Assembly: GCF_015751905.1 (NCBI RefSeq)
Contig: NZ_JADOUF010000001.1
Coordinates: forward strand, 6,634,001 to 6,698,000
DNA length: 64,000 nt
Origin: Longispora fulva
GTDB lineage: Bacteria > Actinomycetota > Actinomycetes > Mycobacteriales > Micromonosporaceae
Direction of reading: 5' to 3'
A program made the translations under genes and the position numbers. Below the pieces are notes generated by a model. The model saw nothing but the letters and a program-made list of their open reading frames with translations. It had not been told where the DNA came from and ran no database searches. Positions 42,265 to 52,035 of this stretch are shown here, piece after piece; the first letter of the stretch is position 1, and every line of letters begins with the position of its first letter.

Positions 42265-42687
42265 GTGTCTGAGCGGGCGACCTTCCCGAAAAGGGACGAA
42301 GATGGGCGGGTAGCGGCGTACGCGGACCTTTTCGCGGCGACGCTCGCCATGATGCTCATGTCCCTGGTCGCCGTGCTGCTGATCGACCTGGTCGCGGTGG
42401 CCTTCGGGGCCTCGTGGGGCCGGTCGAGCGGCTGGCTGGCCGTGGTGCTGCCGGCGTGGCTGTTCGTCGAGGAGTACCGGGCGTGGCGGGTGCCCGGCCG
42501 GATCGCGATCGCGGCGCTCGGCATCCTGCTCGGTCTCGTGGCCGGGTCGGGCGCGGCCTTCCTGGCAAGTTATCTGCCGCCGCTGCTGTCCGGCGGCGTC
42601 GGAGCGGCGGTGACCACGCTGGTCTACGCCACGTTCTGGTTCTTTGGTATCCGGTGGCTCGCCCGGCGTACCGGTGATGGGGGTTAG
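42265..42687 (+). CDS. Small four-helix membrane protein
   Basis: 140 residues. A charged N-terminus (SERATFPKRDEDGR) is followed by four predicted membrane helices (about 24-46, 53-70, 77-102 and 107-128). No family recognised. GTG start 3 bp after the upstream gene; overlaps the next gene by 11 bp. Confidence 0.75.
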   Translation: MSERATFPKRDEDGRVAAYADLFAATLAMMLMSLVAVLLIDLVAVAFGASWGRSSGWLAVVLPAWLFVEEYRAWRVPGRIAIAALGILLGLVAGSGAAFLASYLPPLLSGGVGAAVTTLVYATFWFFGIRWLARRTGDGG

Positions 42688-43024
42688 TCCGTTGAGTCCG
42701 TTCGTCAAGTACACCCTGGCCCGGCTGGGCATGTTCGCGGCCATCATGGTCGTGCTGGTCCTGCTGCCGCTGCCGATCACCCTGGTCGTCAAGGTGATGG
42801 TCGCGCTGCTGATCTCGCTGGTGCTGTCGTTCTTCCTGCTGAAGAAGATGCGGGACGAGATGAGCGACTACATCGCCGGTTCCGTCCAGCGCCGGCAGGC
42901 CGAGAAGGACAAGCTCCGGGCCGCCCTGGCCGGCGAGGACGAGGACACCCCGCCGGCAGGGAAGCCGGCCACCCCGGCCGACCCGTCGGCCGAGAAGCCG
43001 ACCGACGGGCCGCAGACCGTCTAG
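42677..43024 (+). CDS. DUF4229-like small membrane protein
   Basis: About 115 residues. SPFVKYTLARLGMFAAIMVV begins the two-helix domain, followed by FFLLKKMRDEMSDYIAGSVQ and a charged Pro/Glu-rich tail. This matches the actinobacterial DUF4229 pattern. The start is uncertain: ATG 42677 or TTG 42692 (LSPFVKYTL). It lies near mqn genes in several actinomycetes, function unknown. Its TAG shares a CTAG with the convergent phosphoesterase. Confidence 0.8.
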   Translation: MGVSPLSPFVKYTLARLGMFAAIMVVLVLLPLPITLVVKVMVALLISLVLSFFLLKKMRDEMSDYIAGSVQRRQAEKDKLRAALAGEDEDTPPAGKPATPADPSAEKPTDGPQTV

Positions 43025-44253
43025 CAGGTCACGCTGCCGGTGCCGGGTACTCCAGCGGGATCCGGCACCACCTGGCCGTTGGTGTCCCGGTACGCCCAGT
43101 CCAGCCGGTCGCCGTGCGCGGTCACGTACAGCGCGCCCGGGTAGCCGGTGGCCTGCCACACCCCGTGCCGGGGCATCGGGTCGTCGTGCGGGATGTGCCC
43201 GCCGCTGCCGGCGATCAGCTGCACCAGGTGCCCGCCCGGCCGCAGGTCGCCGGTGAGCGGCTCGTACTGCTCCATGTCGTGCTGGTGGCCGTTGAGCACC
43301 AGGTCCCCGCCGTTGTCGGCGAGCAGGGCGAACAGGTCGGCCATCTTCTCGTGCGGGATCGGGCCCATCAGTGGCCGGTGCCAGGTGGCGACCACGCACC
43401 TCTCCGGGCTGTCGCGGAGCACCTGCTGGGCCCACTGGTACTGCGGACTGCGCGGGCCGCAGCCGCCGGCCACCCCGCACTCGGAGTTCAGCACCAGGAA
43501 GCGCACGCCGCGCCAGCTGAAGGTCTCATACGTGGGCCGGCCGTGCCAGTAGTCCTCCCACGCGTCCATGTGGTGCGCCTCGTGGTTGCCGAGGGTCGGC
43601 TTCGTGAACCGGGCGAGCCGGCCCCAGTCCTTCCCGCCCCCCGGGTCGTCGAAGCTGGACCGGCCGTAGTTGAAGTCCCACTCGGCGGCCGTACCCGTCT
43701 CGTAGACGTCGCCGAGGAACAGGAGCAGGCCGGCCCGGGAGTCGAGGACGGACTGGGCCACGGCCGCGCTGGCCCGGGTGCCGTCCCCGCCGTCGCCCAC
43801 CGCGGCGATCAACGGGTCGCCGTCGAACTGCCGGGGGGCGAAGAGCTCCTGCCAGTTGCCGGGGGCGCCGGCGCGCGGCGGGTTGTCCAGGGTCAGCGGC
43901 AGGAGCACGGCGTCGCCGAGTTCGCCGCTGTGCGGTTTGACGGAGACCCCGAGGTGGCCGGGGCCGTTCGGGAACCGGGCGGTCGGCCAGACGAACGTCC
44001 ACGGCGGCTGGAAGTCGAGCAGCAGGTCGTCGCTCTCCCAGGTGAAGACCAGGTCGTAGGGGACCTTGCCCTCGACGGTGGCGGTGACCGGAACGTCCCC
44101 GGTCAGGGTGTTCGACGGGACGGAGACGCAGACCTGGACCCCGGCGGACCAGCCGCACGCGCTCGGGGCGGGCCCGGCCGCCGCGCCGGTGGCGGCCGTG
44201 GCGAGCAGGAGGACGCCGACGACGAGGCCGGCGCGAAGAATAGTCGCTTTCAC
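43021..44253 (-). CDS. Secreted metallophosphoesterase
   Basis: 410 residues. Signal peptide (ATILRAGLVVGVLLLATAAT) cut near residue 25. An N-terminal beta domain precedes the calcineurin-like phosphoesterase core: VGDGGDGT, FLGDVYETG, LGNHEAHH, VATWHRPLM and NGHQHDME supply the two-metal site. This layout resembles purple acid phosphatase-like exported enzymes. GTG start; an inverted repeat overlaps the start codon. Confidence 0.9.
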   Translation of the reverse strand: MKATILRAGLVVGVLLLATAATGAAAGPAPSACGWSAGVQVCVSVPSNTLTGDVPVTATVEGKVPYDLVFTWESDDLLLDFQPPWTFVWPTARFPNGPGHLGVSVKPHSGELGDAVLLPLTLDNPPRAGAPGNWQELFAPRQFDGDPLIAAVGDGGDGTRASAAVAQSVLDSRAGLLLFLGDVYETGTAAEWDFNYGRSSFDDPGGGKDWGRLARFTKPTLGNHEAHHMDAWEDYWHGRPTYETFSWRGVRFLVLNSECGVAGGCGPRSPQYQWAQQVLRDSPERCVVATWHRPLMGPIPHEKMADLFALLADNGGDLVLNGHQHDMEQYEPLTGDLRPGGHLVQLIAGSGGHIPHDDPMPRHGVWQATGYPGALYVTAHGDRLDWAYRDTNGQVVPDPAGVPGTGSVTC

Positions 44254-44272
44254 GACTCTTGTAACGAGTCGT
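44252..44272. promoter_or_regulatory. Inverted repeat over the phosphoesterase start
   Basis: ACGACTC and GAGTCGT arms are separated by TTGTAAC. The left arm overlaps the GTG start on the minus strand, so it could be an operator or a structure limiting translation. Confidence 0.35.
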
Positions 44273-44321
44273 CCGGCCGATCATGACGGCCGCGCGCCGC
44301 CGTGGGCGGTCCCGGCTTGTT

Positions 44322-45149
44322 TCAGGAGGCGGCTGGTGCCGACCCCCGGATCCGGTCACCGACCGTCGCGGCGAACCACCGCAGCCCGTTCGTCGCGTAC
44401 TTGAACCCGTGCATGACCAGCCACAACAGCGCGACGACCCCCCAGATCGCCCAGAACACCACGCTGCGCAGCATGCCGAGCACCACGGCGGTGGTGGAGT
44501 GCGTGGTCCGTCGGCCCTGCCCGGTGCTCGCGAGGTGCTTGACGAACCCCCACAGCCGGTCGACGGCCCCGGTCACCAGGACCACCACCCGGTCGGCGAC
44601 CAGCAGCGGCAACGACAGCCAGGTCAGGGCCGCGAGCTGCCCGACCGGCTCGTCCGCCAGCGACGGCAGCTGGTGCGGAGCGCCCCGGGCCAGGGCGCGC
44701 CGGGCGGCCGGGATCGCGAGCACCGACCAGGTGCCGGCCCAGAAGACCCACACCGTCCAGCCGGGCCAGTCCGCGAAGCGGCGCACCGCCCAGGAGAAGG
44801 GCAACAGGCACACCAACGCCACGGGTACCAGCAGCAGGAAGGCCCCGACCAGCGCGAACACGCTCCCGGCCGTGGCCGGCTCCTCGACGGGGGCCACCTC
44901 GGGCCGGGGCCTGGGCACCGGCGGGGGCGGCGGCGGTGGGTCGAGCGTGGCGACCTGCGGGGCCGGCGACACCGGCACGGGCAGCGCCTCGGTCGGGTCG
45001 GCGGTCGTGGGCCCCGGTTCGAGGAAGTCCAGCGGCGGCAGGTCCTCGGTGGAGATCGGCCGGCTGCGGTCCGTCCACTCGCCGCCGTCCCAATAGCGCA
45101 TGGCCGGCTCGCCATCCGGATCGACATACCAACCGGGCGCCCTGGTCAT
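44322..45149 (-). CDS. DUF2510 domain membrane protein
   Basis: 275 residues. The N-terminal DUF2510 module is GWYVDPDGEPAMRYWDGGEW. A Pro-rich linker (PPPPPPPVPRPRP) leads to four predicted membrane helices (about 95-120, 128-148, 172-195 and 218-245). Function unknown; DUF2510 modules are typical of actinobacterial membrane proteins. ATG overlaps the helicase stop by 4 bp, so it is coupled to it. A TACTCT hexamer 7 nt before the start might give an additional leaderless mRNA. Confidence 0.85.
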   Translation of the reverse strand: MTRAPGWYVDPDGEPAMRYWDGGEWTDRSRPISTEDLPPLDFLEPGPTTADPTEALPVPVSPAPQVATLDPPPPPPPVPRPRPEVAPVEEPATAGSVFALVGAFLLLVPVALVCLLPFSWAVRRFADWPGWTVWVFWAGTWSVLAIPAARRALARGAPHQLPSLADEPVGQLAALTWLSLPLLVADRVVVLVTGAVDRLWGFVKHLASTGQGRRTTHSTTAVVLGMLRSVVFWAIWGVVALLWLVMHGFKYATNGLRWFAATVGDRIRGSAPAAS

Positions 45150-47125
45150 GCCCCTGAGAGTACCGCCGGGAGGGGCTGGGAGTGCAGTACGTCCAGCCGG
45201 GAAACCGCCCGGGTGAGCACCACGTACAGCCGGTGCAGCCCGCGCGGCTCGGCGGCGACGATGGCCGCCGGCTCGGGCACGATCACGTGGTCGTACTCCA
45301 GGCCCTTGGCCAGGCTCGCCGGCATCACCGTGATCCGCTGGTCCTCCTCGGGGCCGCCGACCTCCAGGCCTGCGGACCGCAGCGCCTCGACCAGCCCGGG
45401 CACGGACGCGTCGGCGGCGATGACGCCCACCGAACCCTCGTGTTCCAACGCCGCCACCACAGCCGCGACGGTGTCGCCCACGACGTCGCGCGTGGCGGTG
45501 ACCGTCAACGAACCGTCACGACGGAGAGACACCCCGGCCGGCACGTTGACGTCGAGCGCCGGCAGCAGCCGGTTGGCGAGGGCGATGATGGCCGCCGGTA
45601 CCCGGAAACCGGTGGTCAGCGGCACGACGGTAGTGCCGGGCTTGCCCAGGTGCTCGAGGCTGTCGGCCCAGTCGGCCGCCGCCCACGGCGCGGTGCCCTG
45701 GGCCAGGTCGCCGAGCACGGTCAGCGACGCGTGCTCGCTGCGCCGGGCGATCACCCGGCACTGCATCGGGGACAGGTCCTGGGCCTCGTCGAGGACGACG
45801 TGCCCGTAGCTGGCCTCGCGGTCCAGCAGGCCGGCCGCCTCGTCGAGCAGCACCAGGTCGGCCGCCGACCACTTCGCCGACTTCGGGCTCTTCGGCGGCT
45901 TCGCCCAGCCCACGGCCTCGAAGCCCGCCAGCGGGTCGGTGAGCAGCTCGCACACCAGGCTCTCGGGGGTGACGGCCGGCCAGCACCCGTCGAGCACCGC
46001 CTTGACCTGGGAGTGCTTGCCCATCTGCCGCTGCCACGCCTCGGACGGCGACTCGCCGGAGCGGGCCTCGGCCTGCCGGAGGAGGAGGTTGACGATCCGG
46101 GCCCGGAGCCGCTCCCGGCCAGTACCGTACGGGAGGTTCGCTCTCCTGACCTCCGTCACGGCCGCGCGCAGGTCGTCCGGGGAGAGCCGCCAGCGCCACG
46201 CCCCGTCGGAGATCATCAGTCCCTCGGCGGGCCTGGTCACCTTCGCCCACAGCATCCGGGCCAGCTGATCGGCCATCGCCGCCGAGTGCTTCACCGCCGC
46301 GGCCTCCGGGGAGTCCACTGCCCGCACCGGGTGCCGGGCGACCAGGTCGTCGATCGTGTACTGGTCCACCTCCACCTCCCCCAGCGCCGGCAGCACGGCG
46401 GCGATGTAGCCGAGGAACGCCCGGTTCGGTCCGATGATCAGGACCCCGGCGCGCTTCAGGCGCTCGCGGTGCGCGTAGAGCAGGTACGCGGCCCGGTGCA
46501 GGCCCACGGCCGTCTTCCCGGTGCCAGGCGCGCCCTGCACGCACACCGACTCGGTCAGCTCGGCCCGGACCAGCACGTCCTGCTCCGGCTGGATGGTGGC
46601 CACGATGTCGCGCATCGGCCCGACGCGCGGCCGCTCGATCTCCGCGGTGAGCAGCGCGCTCTTCGTGCCCAGCTCCTCGCCCCGGGAGATGTGCTCGTCC
46701 TCGAAGCTGGTCAGCTCGCCCTGTGCGAAACCGAACCGGCGGCGCTGGTCCACGCCCATCGGGTCGGCGACGCTGGCCTGGTAGAACGCCGTGCACAACG
46801 GGGCGCGCCAGTCCAGGACCAGCGGCTCGCCGCCGGCCTTGTCGACGACGTGCCGGCGGCCGATGTGCCAGCTCTCGGTCATTCCCCGGGCACCAGCGGC
46901 GCCGGCGCCCATGTCCAGCCGACCGAAGAAGAGTGGCGTGCTGGGGTCGACGGCCAGTGCCTGCATCCGGTCCCGCATCGCGCGGCCCAGGGTCTCCGCC
47001 GAGTAGGCGTCGCCGGCGACCATCGCGCCGGTGGTGTGCAGTTCGTCGGCGGTCCGCAGCATCCGCGCGAGCGCGGCCCGGGACCTGGTGAGGTGTTCCT
47101 GTTCGGCGAGCAGCTCTTCCTGCAT
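45146..47125 (-). CDS. HelD/HelR-like UvrD-family ATPase acting on RNA polymerase
   Basis: 659 residues. The N-terminal ~65 residues are a Glu/Arg/Leu-rich coiled coil (EELLAEQEHLTRSRAALARM), the arm that HelD inserts in the RNA polymerase secondary channel. Motif I is GAPGTGKTAVGLHRAAYLLY, motif II VVLDEAQDLSPMQCR, then GFRVPAAIIALA and the C-terminal AKGLEYDHVIVPEP and LYVVLTRAVSRL. Family members free stalled polymerase, and HelR displaces rifamycins in Streptomyces. ATG 47125 has AAGGA 8 nt upstream. The RNA polymerase role is inferred from family; a generic DNA helicase is the alternative. Confidence 0.87.
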   Translation of the reverse strand: MQEELLAEQEHLTRSRAALARMLRTADELHTTGAMVAGDAYSAETLGRAMRDRMQALAVDPSTPLFFGRLDMGAGAAGARGMTESWHIGRRHVVDKAGGEPLVLDWRAPLCTAFYQASVADPMGVDQRRRFGFAQGELTSFEDEHISRGEELGTKSALLTAEIERPRVGPMRDIVATIQPEQDVLVRAELTESVCVQGAPGTGKTAVGLHRAAYLLYAHRERLKRAGVLIIGPNRAFLGYIAAVLPALGEVEVDQYTIDDLVARHPVRAVDSPEAAAVKHSAAMADQLARMLWAKVTRPAEGLMISDGAWRWRLSPDDLRAAVTEVRRANLPYGTGRERLRARIVNLLLRQAEARSGESPSEAWQRQMGKHSQVKAVLDGCWPAVTPESLVCELLTDPLAGFEAVGWAKPPKSPKSAKWSAADLVLLDEAAGLLDREASYGHVVLDEAQDLSPMQCRVIARRSEHASLTVLGDLAQGTAPWAAADWADSLEHLGKPGTTVVPLTTGFRVPAAIIALANRLLPALDVNVPAGVSLRRDGSLTVTATRDVVGDTVAAVVAALEHEGSVGVIAADASVPGLVEALRSAGLEVGGPEEDQRITVMPASLAKGLEYDHVIVPEPAAIVAAEPRGLHRLYVVLTRAVSRLDVLHSQPLPAVLSGA

Positions 47126-47170
47126 GGGGGACGTCCTTTGCAGCGTCGGGGGCGATCTCCCACTGCCATA

Positions 47171-47185
47171 GGCCCGCAAGGGCCC
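47171..47185. promoter_or_regulatory. GC palindrome upstream of the HelD/HelR-like gene
   Basis: GGCCC-GCAA-GGGCC about 50 bp upstream of the start. One side (GCAAGGGCCC) resembles half of the rifamycin-associated element as I remember it; the other half does not. Confidence 0.2.
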
Positions 47186-47328
47186 GGCTTCGACGGGCGC
47201 ACGAACGTGCCAGCGTACTCCGATCGGCCCAGGTCGGCCGCAGGTTTTCCCGGATGAGGCACGCGGCGTACCGACCTGTTGTTGTAGGGTGCGGGCGCAC
47301 AGCCAAGACTCGACGGGGAGTTGGAGAC

Positions 47329-48372
47329 ATGCAGTCAACGGAGTCCTGGCCGGCGGGCGGCTTGGAGTCGGTGCCCCACTGCCCCATCTGCGGGGACAGC
47401 GCGCGCGAAACAGTGCATCTGGAACTCTCCGACCGGATCTTCTTCTGCGCGCCCGGCACCTGGAACCTGTACCGGTGCACAGGCTGCGCGACCGGCTACC
47501 TCGACCCCCGGCCGACCGAGGACACCATCAGCCTCGCCTACGACAGCTACTACACCCACGCCGCGGCGGCGAAGGTCGACGTCGACCAGTTGAGCCTCGC
47601 CCGCAAGGTCCGCAGAAGCCTGGCCAACGGCTACCGCAACCACCAGTTCGGCACCCAGGACCTGCCGGCGAACCCGCTCGGCGTGCTGTCGGCGAAGCTC
47701 CTGGCCAAGCAGCGCGCGACGATGGACACGGAGAGCCGGCACATCCCGAAGCCGACGCCGGGTGCCCGGCTGCTCGACATCGGCTGCGGGGACGGGAACT
47801 TCCTGGAGTTCGCGCGGCGGGCCGGCTGGACCGTGGTGGGCGTCGACTTCGACGAGAAGGCCGTCGAGGCGGCCCGGTCCCGGGGACTGGACATCCGGCA
47901 CGGCGGCGTCGAGGTCCTCGACCCGGCCGAACGGTTCGACGGCATCACCCTGAGCCATGTCATCGAACACGTGCACGACCCGGTGGCCCTGCTGGCCGCG
48001 TGCCGGCGGATGCTCAACCCGGGCGGCTGGATCTGGCTGGAGACACCCAACCTCGACGCCCTCGGTCACCAGCGGTACGGCGCCGACTGGCGCGGGCTGG
48101 AGCCGCCCCGGCACCTCGTGCTGTTCACCCCGGCCTCCCTGAAGCAGGCGCTGGCCAAGGCCGGCTTCGTGGACGCGGAGATCCAGCGGGCAGCGCTGAG
48201 CACGGGCTTCACGTTCTCCGCCAGCGAGGCCATCGCCCGGGGCGAGGGCTCCATGACCGAGAACGACTACCTCGAAGAGGCCGGCGCGCTCATCAAGGCC
48301 GCGGAACGCGAGGCGACGAGGAACCCGGACGTCCGAGAGTTCATCACGATCAAGGCCTGGCGGGCGGCGTGA
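47329..48372 (+). CDS. Class I SAM-dependent methyltransferase with N-terminal zinc ribbon
   Basis: 347 residues. The zinc ribbon comprises CPICG (near residue 22) and YRCTGC (near 51). The SAM-binding motif is LLDIGCGDGNFLEFARRAGW, with GVDFDEKAVEAAR and HVIEHVHDPVALLAACRRML. GGAG sits 2-5 nt before ATG 47329. Substrate unknown; similar zinc-ribbon methyltransferases modify sugars or lipids in cell-surface pathways. Directly upstream of mqnA but with its own spacing. Confidence 0.9.
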   Translation: MQSTESWPAGGLESVPHCPICGDSARETVHLELSDRIFFCAPGTWNLYRCTGCATGYLDPRPTEDTISLAYDSYYTHAAAAKVDVDQLSLARKVRRSLANGYRNHQFGTQDLPANPLGVLSAKLLAKQRATMDTESRHIPKPTPGARLLDIGCGDGNFLEFARRAGWTVVGVDFDEKAVEAARSRGLDIRHGGVEVLDPAERFDGITLSHVIEHVHDPVALLAACRRMLNPGGWIWLETPNLDALGHQRYGADWRGLEPPRHLVLFTPASLKQALAKAGFVDAEIQRAALSTGFTFSASEAIARGEGSMTENDYLEEAGALIKAAEREATRNPDVREFITIKAWRAA

Positions 48373-49278
<906 letters not shown>

Positions 49279-49348
49279 AAACCAAGATCATTATTCGTTA
49301 CGGTGGGGCGTGCCCCCGGTCCGGCGGCTCGCCTGCGAGGGCCGTCGC

Positions 49349-49597
49349 CTACGGGCTGGGCGGGCGCGAGATGAAGGCTCGCCAGTCGGCGACGGGGAAG
49401 CGCAGCACGGGGCCCTGGGCATCCTTGGAGTCGCGAACGCCGACGACGTCCGGGCCAAGCTGCGGCGCGACCTCCACGCAGTTGTTGCCGCTGCCGCTAC
49501 GGCTGGACTTGCCCCAGGCGGCGGCGACTTCCACACAGTCGCCACCGCTTCCACTGCGGCCGGACTTGCGCCACCAACTCTGGCCCAGGTCCGCCAT
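49349..49597 (-). CDS. DUF397 small protein with duplicated N-terminal motif
   Basis: 82 residues. Typical DUF397 motif WRKSGRSGSGGDCVEVA appears twice: again at WGKSSRSGSGNNCVEVA, an internal duplication. The C-terminus VVGVRDSKDAQGPVLRFPVA completes the domain. DUF397 proteins are encoded beside XRE regulators of the WhiJ type and are thought to modulate them. It begins 4 bp after the XRE gene stop, in the same operon. Confidence 0.9.
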   Translation of the reverse strand: MADLGQSWWRKSGRSGSGGDCVEVAAAWGKSSRSGSGNNCVEVAPQLGPDVVGVRDSKDAQGPVLRFPVADWRAFISRPPSP

Positions 49598-49601
49598 CAG
49601 G

Positions 49602-50453
49602 TCACTCCCGTTCGTAGTCCGCCATGATCCGCGCGATGAACGTCGCAGAGTCTTCGGGCGTCAGTGCCACGCGGTCGAGGGTATCAACGGCCTCGTGAAA
49701 CGTTTCCACGTCTTTTGCGTCGTCTATGAACAGGCAGGAACGCCGGTAGTCGAGCTGCACGACAGGGCGGGCCTTCGCGAACTCCAGCAACAAGAACGAA
49801 CCGTCGAGACCTGGGACTTCGTCCGCAGTGGACGGGAGTGCGCGAATCGTGACATTCGGTCGCTGGCTCTCCTTGAGGATCCGCTCCAGTTGGTCGACCA
49901 TCACCTTCGATGATCCGAGGCGGCGACGGAGGGCGCCCTCATCGAGGTAGGCGACATAGTCTGGCGGGCTGGGCCTCGACAGGAGAGCCTGCCTGCCGAG
50001 GCGGGTTGCGACTCTCGACTCGGCTTCGAAGTCGGACACGCCCGTGGCGCGCATCAAGGCTCGGGTGTATTCCGGAGTCTGAAGCAGCCCTGGTAGCACC
50101 AGCATCGACACGTTGGTGACTCTGGTGGCGGTCGTTTCGAAGCTGATCAGTGTGGCCAGTGACTTTGGAAGGCCGGTTCGAGAACCGGCGCCCACCCAGG
50201 TCGGCTGCTCCGGCTGTCGAGCCAGCTCGATCAGGGACTCGCGGCGTTCGCCGGTGACGCCGAAGACGACCAGGAGGGCCGAGACCTCCTCGCTGGTCAC
50301 CTTGCGCTTGCCGTTCTCGATCCTGCTCAGGGTGCTGGCGGACAGTCCGACGCGCTCGCCGGCGAGCCGGGTGCTCAACCCGGCCGCGTCTCGCAGGTCC
50401 CTGAGCTCCGCGCCCAGCCCGCGTGACCAGATCCCGGGCTCGCGTCGCGACAT
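49602..50453 (-). CDS. XRE-family regulator with DUF5753 domain (WhiJ-like)
   Basis: 283 residues. The N-terminal helix-turn-helix is ELRDLRDAAGLSTRLAGERV and the recognition helix part is GLSASTLSRIENGKR. The C-terminal DUF5753 includes LPGLLQTPEYTRALMRA, PDYVAYLDEGALRRRLG and VPGLDGSFLLLEFA. WhiJ-type proteins repress developmental genes, with DUF397 partners changing their binding. ATG with GAGGGGG upstream. It is divergent from a 97-residue protein gene whose promoter holds a palindrome. Confidence 0.93.
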   Translation of the reverse strand: MSRREPGIWSRGLGAELRDLRDAAGLSTRLAGERVGLSASTLSRIENGKRKVTSEEVSALLVVFGVTGERRESLIELARQPEQPTWVGAGSRTGLPKSLATLISFETTATRVTNVSMLVLPGLLQTPEYTRALMRATGVSDFEAESRVATRLGRQALLSRPSPPDYVAYLDEGALRRRLGSSKVMVDQLERILKESQRPNVTIRALPSTADEVPGLDGSFLLLEFAKARPVVQLDYRRSCLFIDDAKDVETFHEAVDTLDRVALTPEDSATFIARIMADYERE

Positions 50454-50533
50454 CCCTACCCCCTCGCGCTGTTCGTGCGGAACATCCTATTCAGTGCCGG
50501 CAAGTCCGGCTCAGAACTGGCATGTGCCGATCG

Positions 50534-50562
50534 TTGCACGTGTTTCTGAAACAGTCTACGGT
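50534..50562 (+). promoter_or_regulatory. Promoter with embedded palindrome in the XRE/DUF397 module
   Basis: TTGCAC (50534-50539) is 17 bp from TACGGT (50557-50562). The spacer contains the perfect 13-nt palindrome TGTTTC-T-GAAACA (50541-50553), ideally placed for repression by the divergent XRE protein. Confidence 0.6.
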
Positions 50563-50597
50563 CAACCTGGAAACGGTCATGGTGGAAGGAGTGCGAC

Positions 50598-50891
50598 ATG
50601 ACGGATCTTGAAGTGCAGCCGCTCGACGGCGGGGCCGATCGCTGGCGGGAGTTCATGGCGGAGTTCGCGAAGGAGTGCGCGCCCGCCCGGTTCTCGTTGT
50701 GGCGGGTCAGGTCCGGCTGGATCGCCGCCGAGTTCGCAGGCTGGGGCCTCACGGACGGGGTCGACGCCTTCGCGATGCTCAATGACCAGGGAAAGAGCCT
50801 GGTCAAGATGAGTCGCGCCGGGCTCGACCGGCTCGCGGTGCGCGCCGGCCTGGACATCCTGTGGGCTGACGAGGAGCTGGACCGGGCGTAG
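50598..50891 (+). CDS. Small protein of unknown function in the WhiJ-like module
   Basis: 97 residues: [19 protein letters not shown], then [20 protein letters not shown] and [20 protein letters not shown]. No family recognised. Predicted alpha/beta, soluble. GGAAGGAG precedes the ATG. Its promoter carries the palindrome described at 50541-50553. Its place matches the third gene of WhiJ-type loci, but it does not look like the AbaA-type ATPase. Confidence 0.75.
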   Translation: MTDLEVQPLDGGADRWREFMAEFAKECAPARFSLWRVRSGWIAAEFAGWGLTDGVDAFAMLNDQGKSLVKMSRAGLDRLAVRAGLDILWADEELDRA

Positions 50892-50955
50892 TCGTACCCA
50901 AAAAAGGGCATCGAGCGGCATAACGGTCGGCGATGCGCCAGGTCTGTTACAGGGC

Positions 50956-50984
50956 TTGGTCGGGTGGGTGGGTAGGTGTAACAC
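50956..50984 (+). promoter_or_regulatory. Possible paaA promoter
   Basis: TTGGTC is 17 bp from TAACAC, which ends 7 nt before the GTG at 50992. The -10 lacks the final T. The GGGGGG just before GTG is the only ribosome-site candidate. Confidence 0.35.
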
Positions 50985-50991
50985 TTGGGGG

Positions 50992-52035
50992 GTGTATGGC
51001 AACGACTTCTCCGAGCCCCCCGAGCAGCCGGGCGCGCGCAGCCTGCTCGACCAGGTGGCCGACGCGGAACGTGACCTCGAGCTCGCGGCCCAGCAGGACC
51101 GGCCGACGGGCACCGAGGACGACTACTTCATGGCCGTCATCGCGGCCGACCAGAAGATCGAGCCACGGGACTGGATGCCGGAGAAGTACCGGAAGAATCT
51201 GATCCGGCAGATCGCCCAGCACGCGCACTCCGAGATCATCGGCATGCAGCCCGAGGGCAACTGGATCTCCCGGGCCCCCACGCTCAAGCGCAAGGCCATC
51301 CTGCTCGCCAAGGTGCAGGACGAGGCCGGCCACGGGCTCTACCTCTACGCGGCGGCCGAGACGCTGGGCGTGGACCGCGCCGAGCTGTCGGACATGCTGA
51401 TCGACGGCCGGCAGAAGTACAGCTCGATCTTCAACTACCCCACCCTGACCTGGGCGGATGTCGGCGCGATCGGCTGGCTGGTCGACGGCGCGGCGATCGT
51501 GAACCAGGTCCCGCTGTGCCGGGCCTCCTACGGGCCGTACGCCCGGGCGATGATCCGGGTGTGCAAGGAGGAGTCCTTCCACCAGCGCCAGGGCTACGAG
51601 ATCCTGCACGTCCTGTCCCACGGCACCCCCGAGCAGAAGGCGATGGCCCAGGACGCCGTCGACCGCTGGTGGTACCCGTCGCTGGCCATGTTCGGCCCGC
51701 CCGAGGGCGAGTCGCCGAACACCGCGCAGTCGATGGCGTGGAAGGTCAAGCGGTTCACCAACGACGAGCTGCGCCAGCGGTTCGTGGACATGTGCGTCGG
51801 GCAGGCCGAGATCCTGGACCTGACCCTGCCGGACCCGGGCCTGGTGTGGAACGAGGCCGAGGGCCGGCACGACTACACCCAGCCCGACTACGACGAGCTG
51901 TTCCGGGTGATCAAGGGCAACGGCCCGTGCAACCGGGAACGGATCACGCACCGCAAGGCCGCCCACGAGGGTGGCCAGTGGGTCCGCGACGCGGCCGAGG
52001 CATACGCGAAGAAGAAGGCGAAGGTAAGCGCATGA
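50992..52035 (+). CDS. paaA: Phenylacetyl-CoA 1,2-epoxidase catalytic subunit
   Basis: 347 residues. Di-iron carboxylate ligands lie in [32 protein letters not shown] and [14 protein letters not shown]. It epoxidises the ring of phenylacetyl-CoA as the catalytic part of the PaaABCE complex. GTG 50992 gives a short N-terminus ([13 protein letters not shown]). First gene of paaABCDE; the stop overlaps paaB in ATGA. Confidence 0.95.
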   Translation: MYGNDFSEPPEQPGARSLLDQVADAERDLELAAQQDRPTGTEDDYFMAVIAADQKIEPRDWMPEKYRKNLIRQIAQHAHSEIIGMQPEGNWISRAPTLKRKAILLAKVQDEAGHGLYLYAAAETLGVDRAELSDMLIDGRQKYSSIFNYPTLTWADVGAIGWLVDGAAIVNQVPLCRASYGPYARAMIRVCKEESFHQRQGYEILHVLSHGTPEQKAMAQDAVDRWWYPSLAMFGPPEGESPNTAQSMAWKVKRFTNDELRQRFVDMCVGQAEILDLTLPDPGLVWNEAEGRHDYTQPDYDELFRVIKGNGPCNRERITHRKAAHEGGQWVRDAAEAYAKKKAKVSA

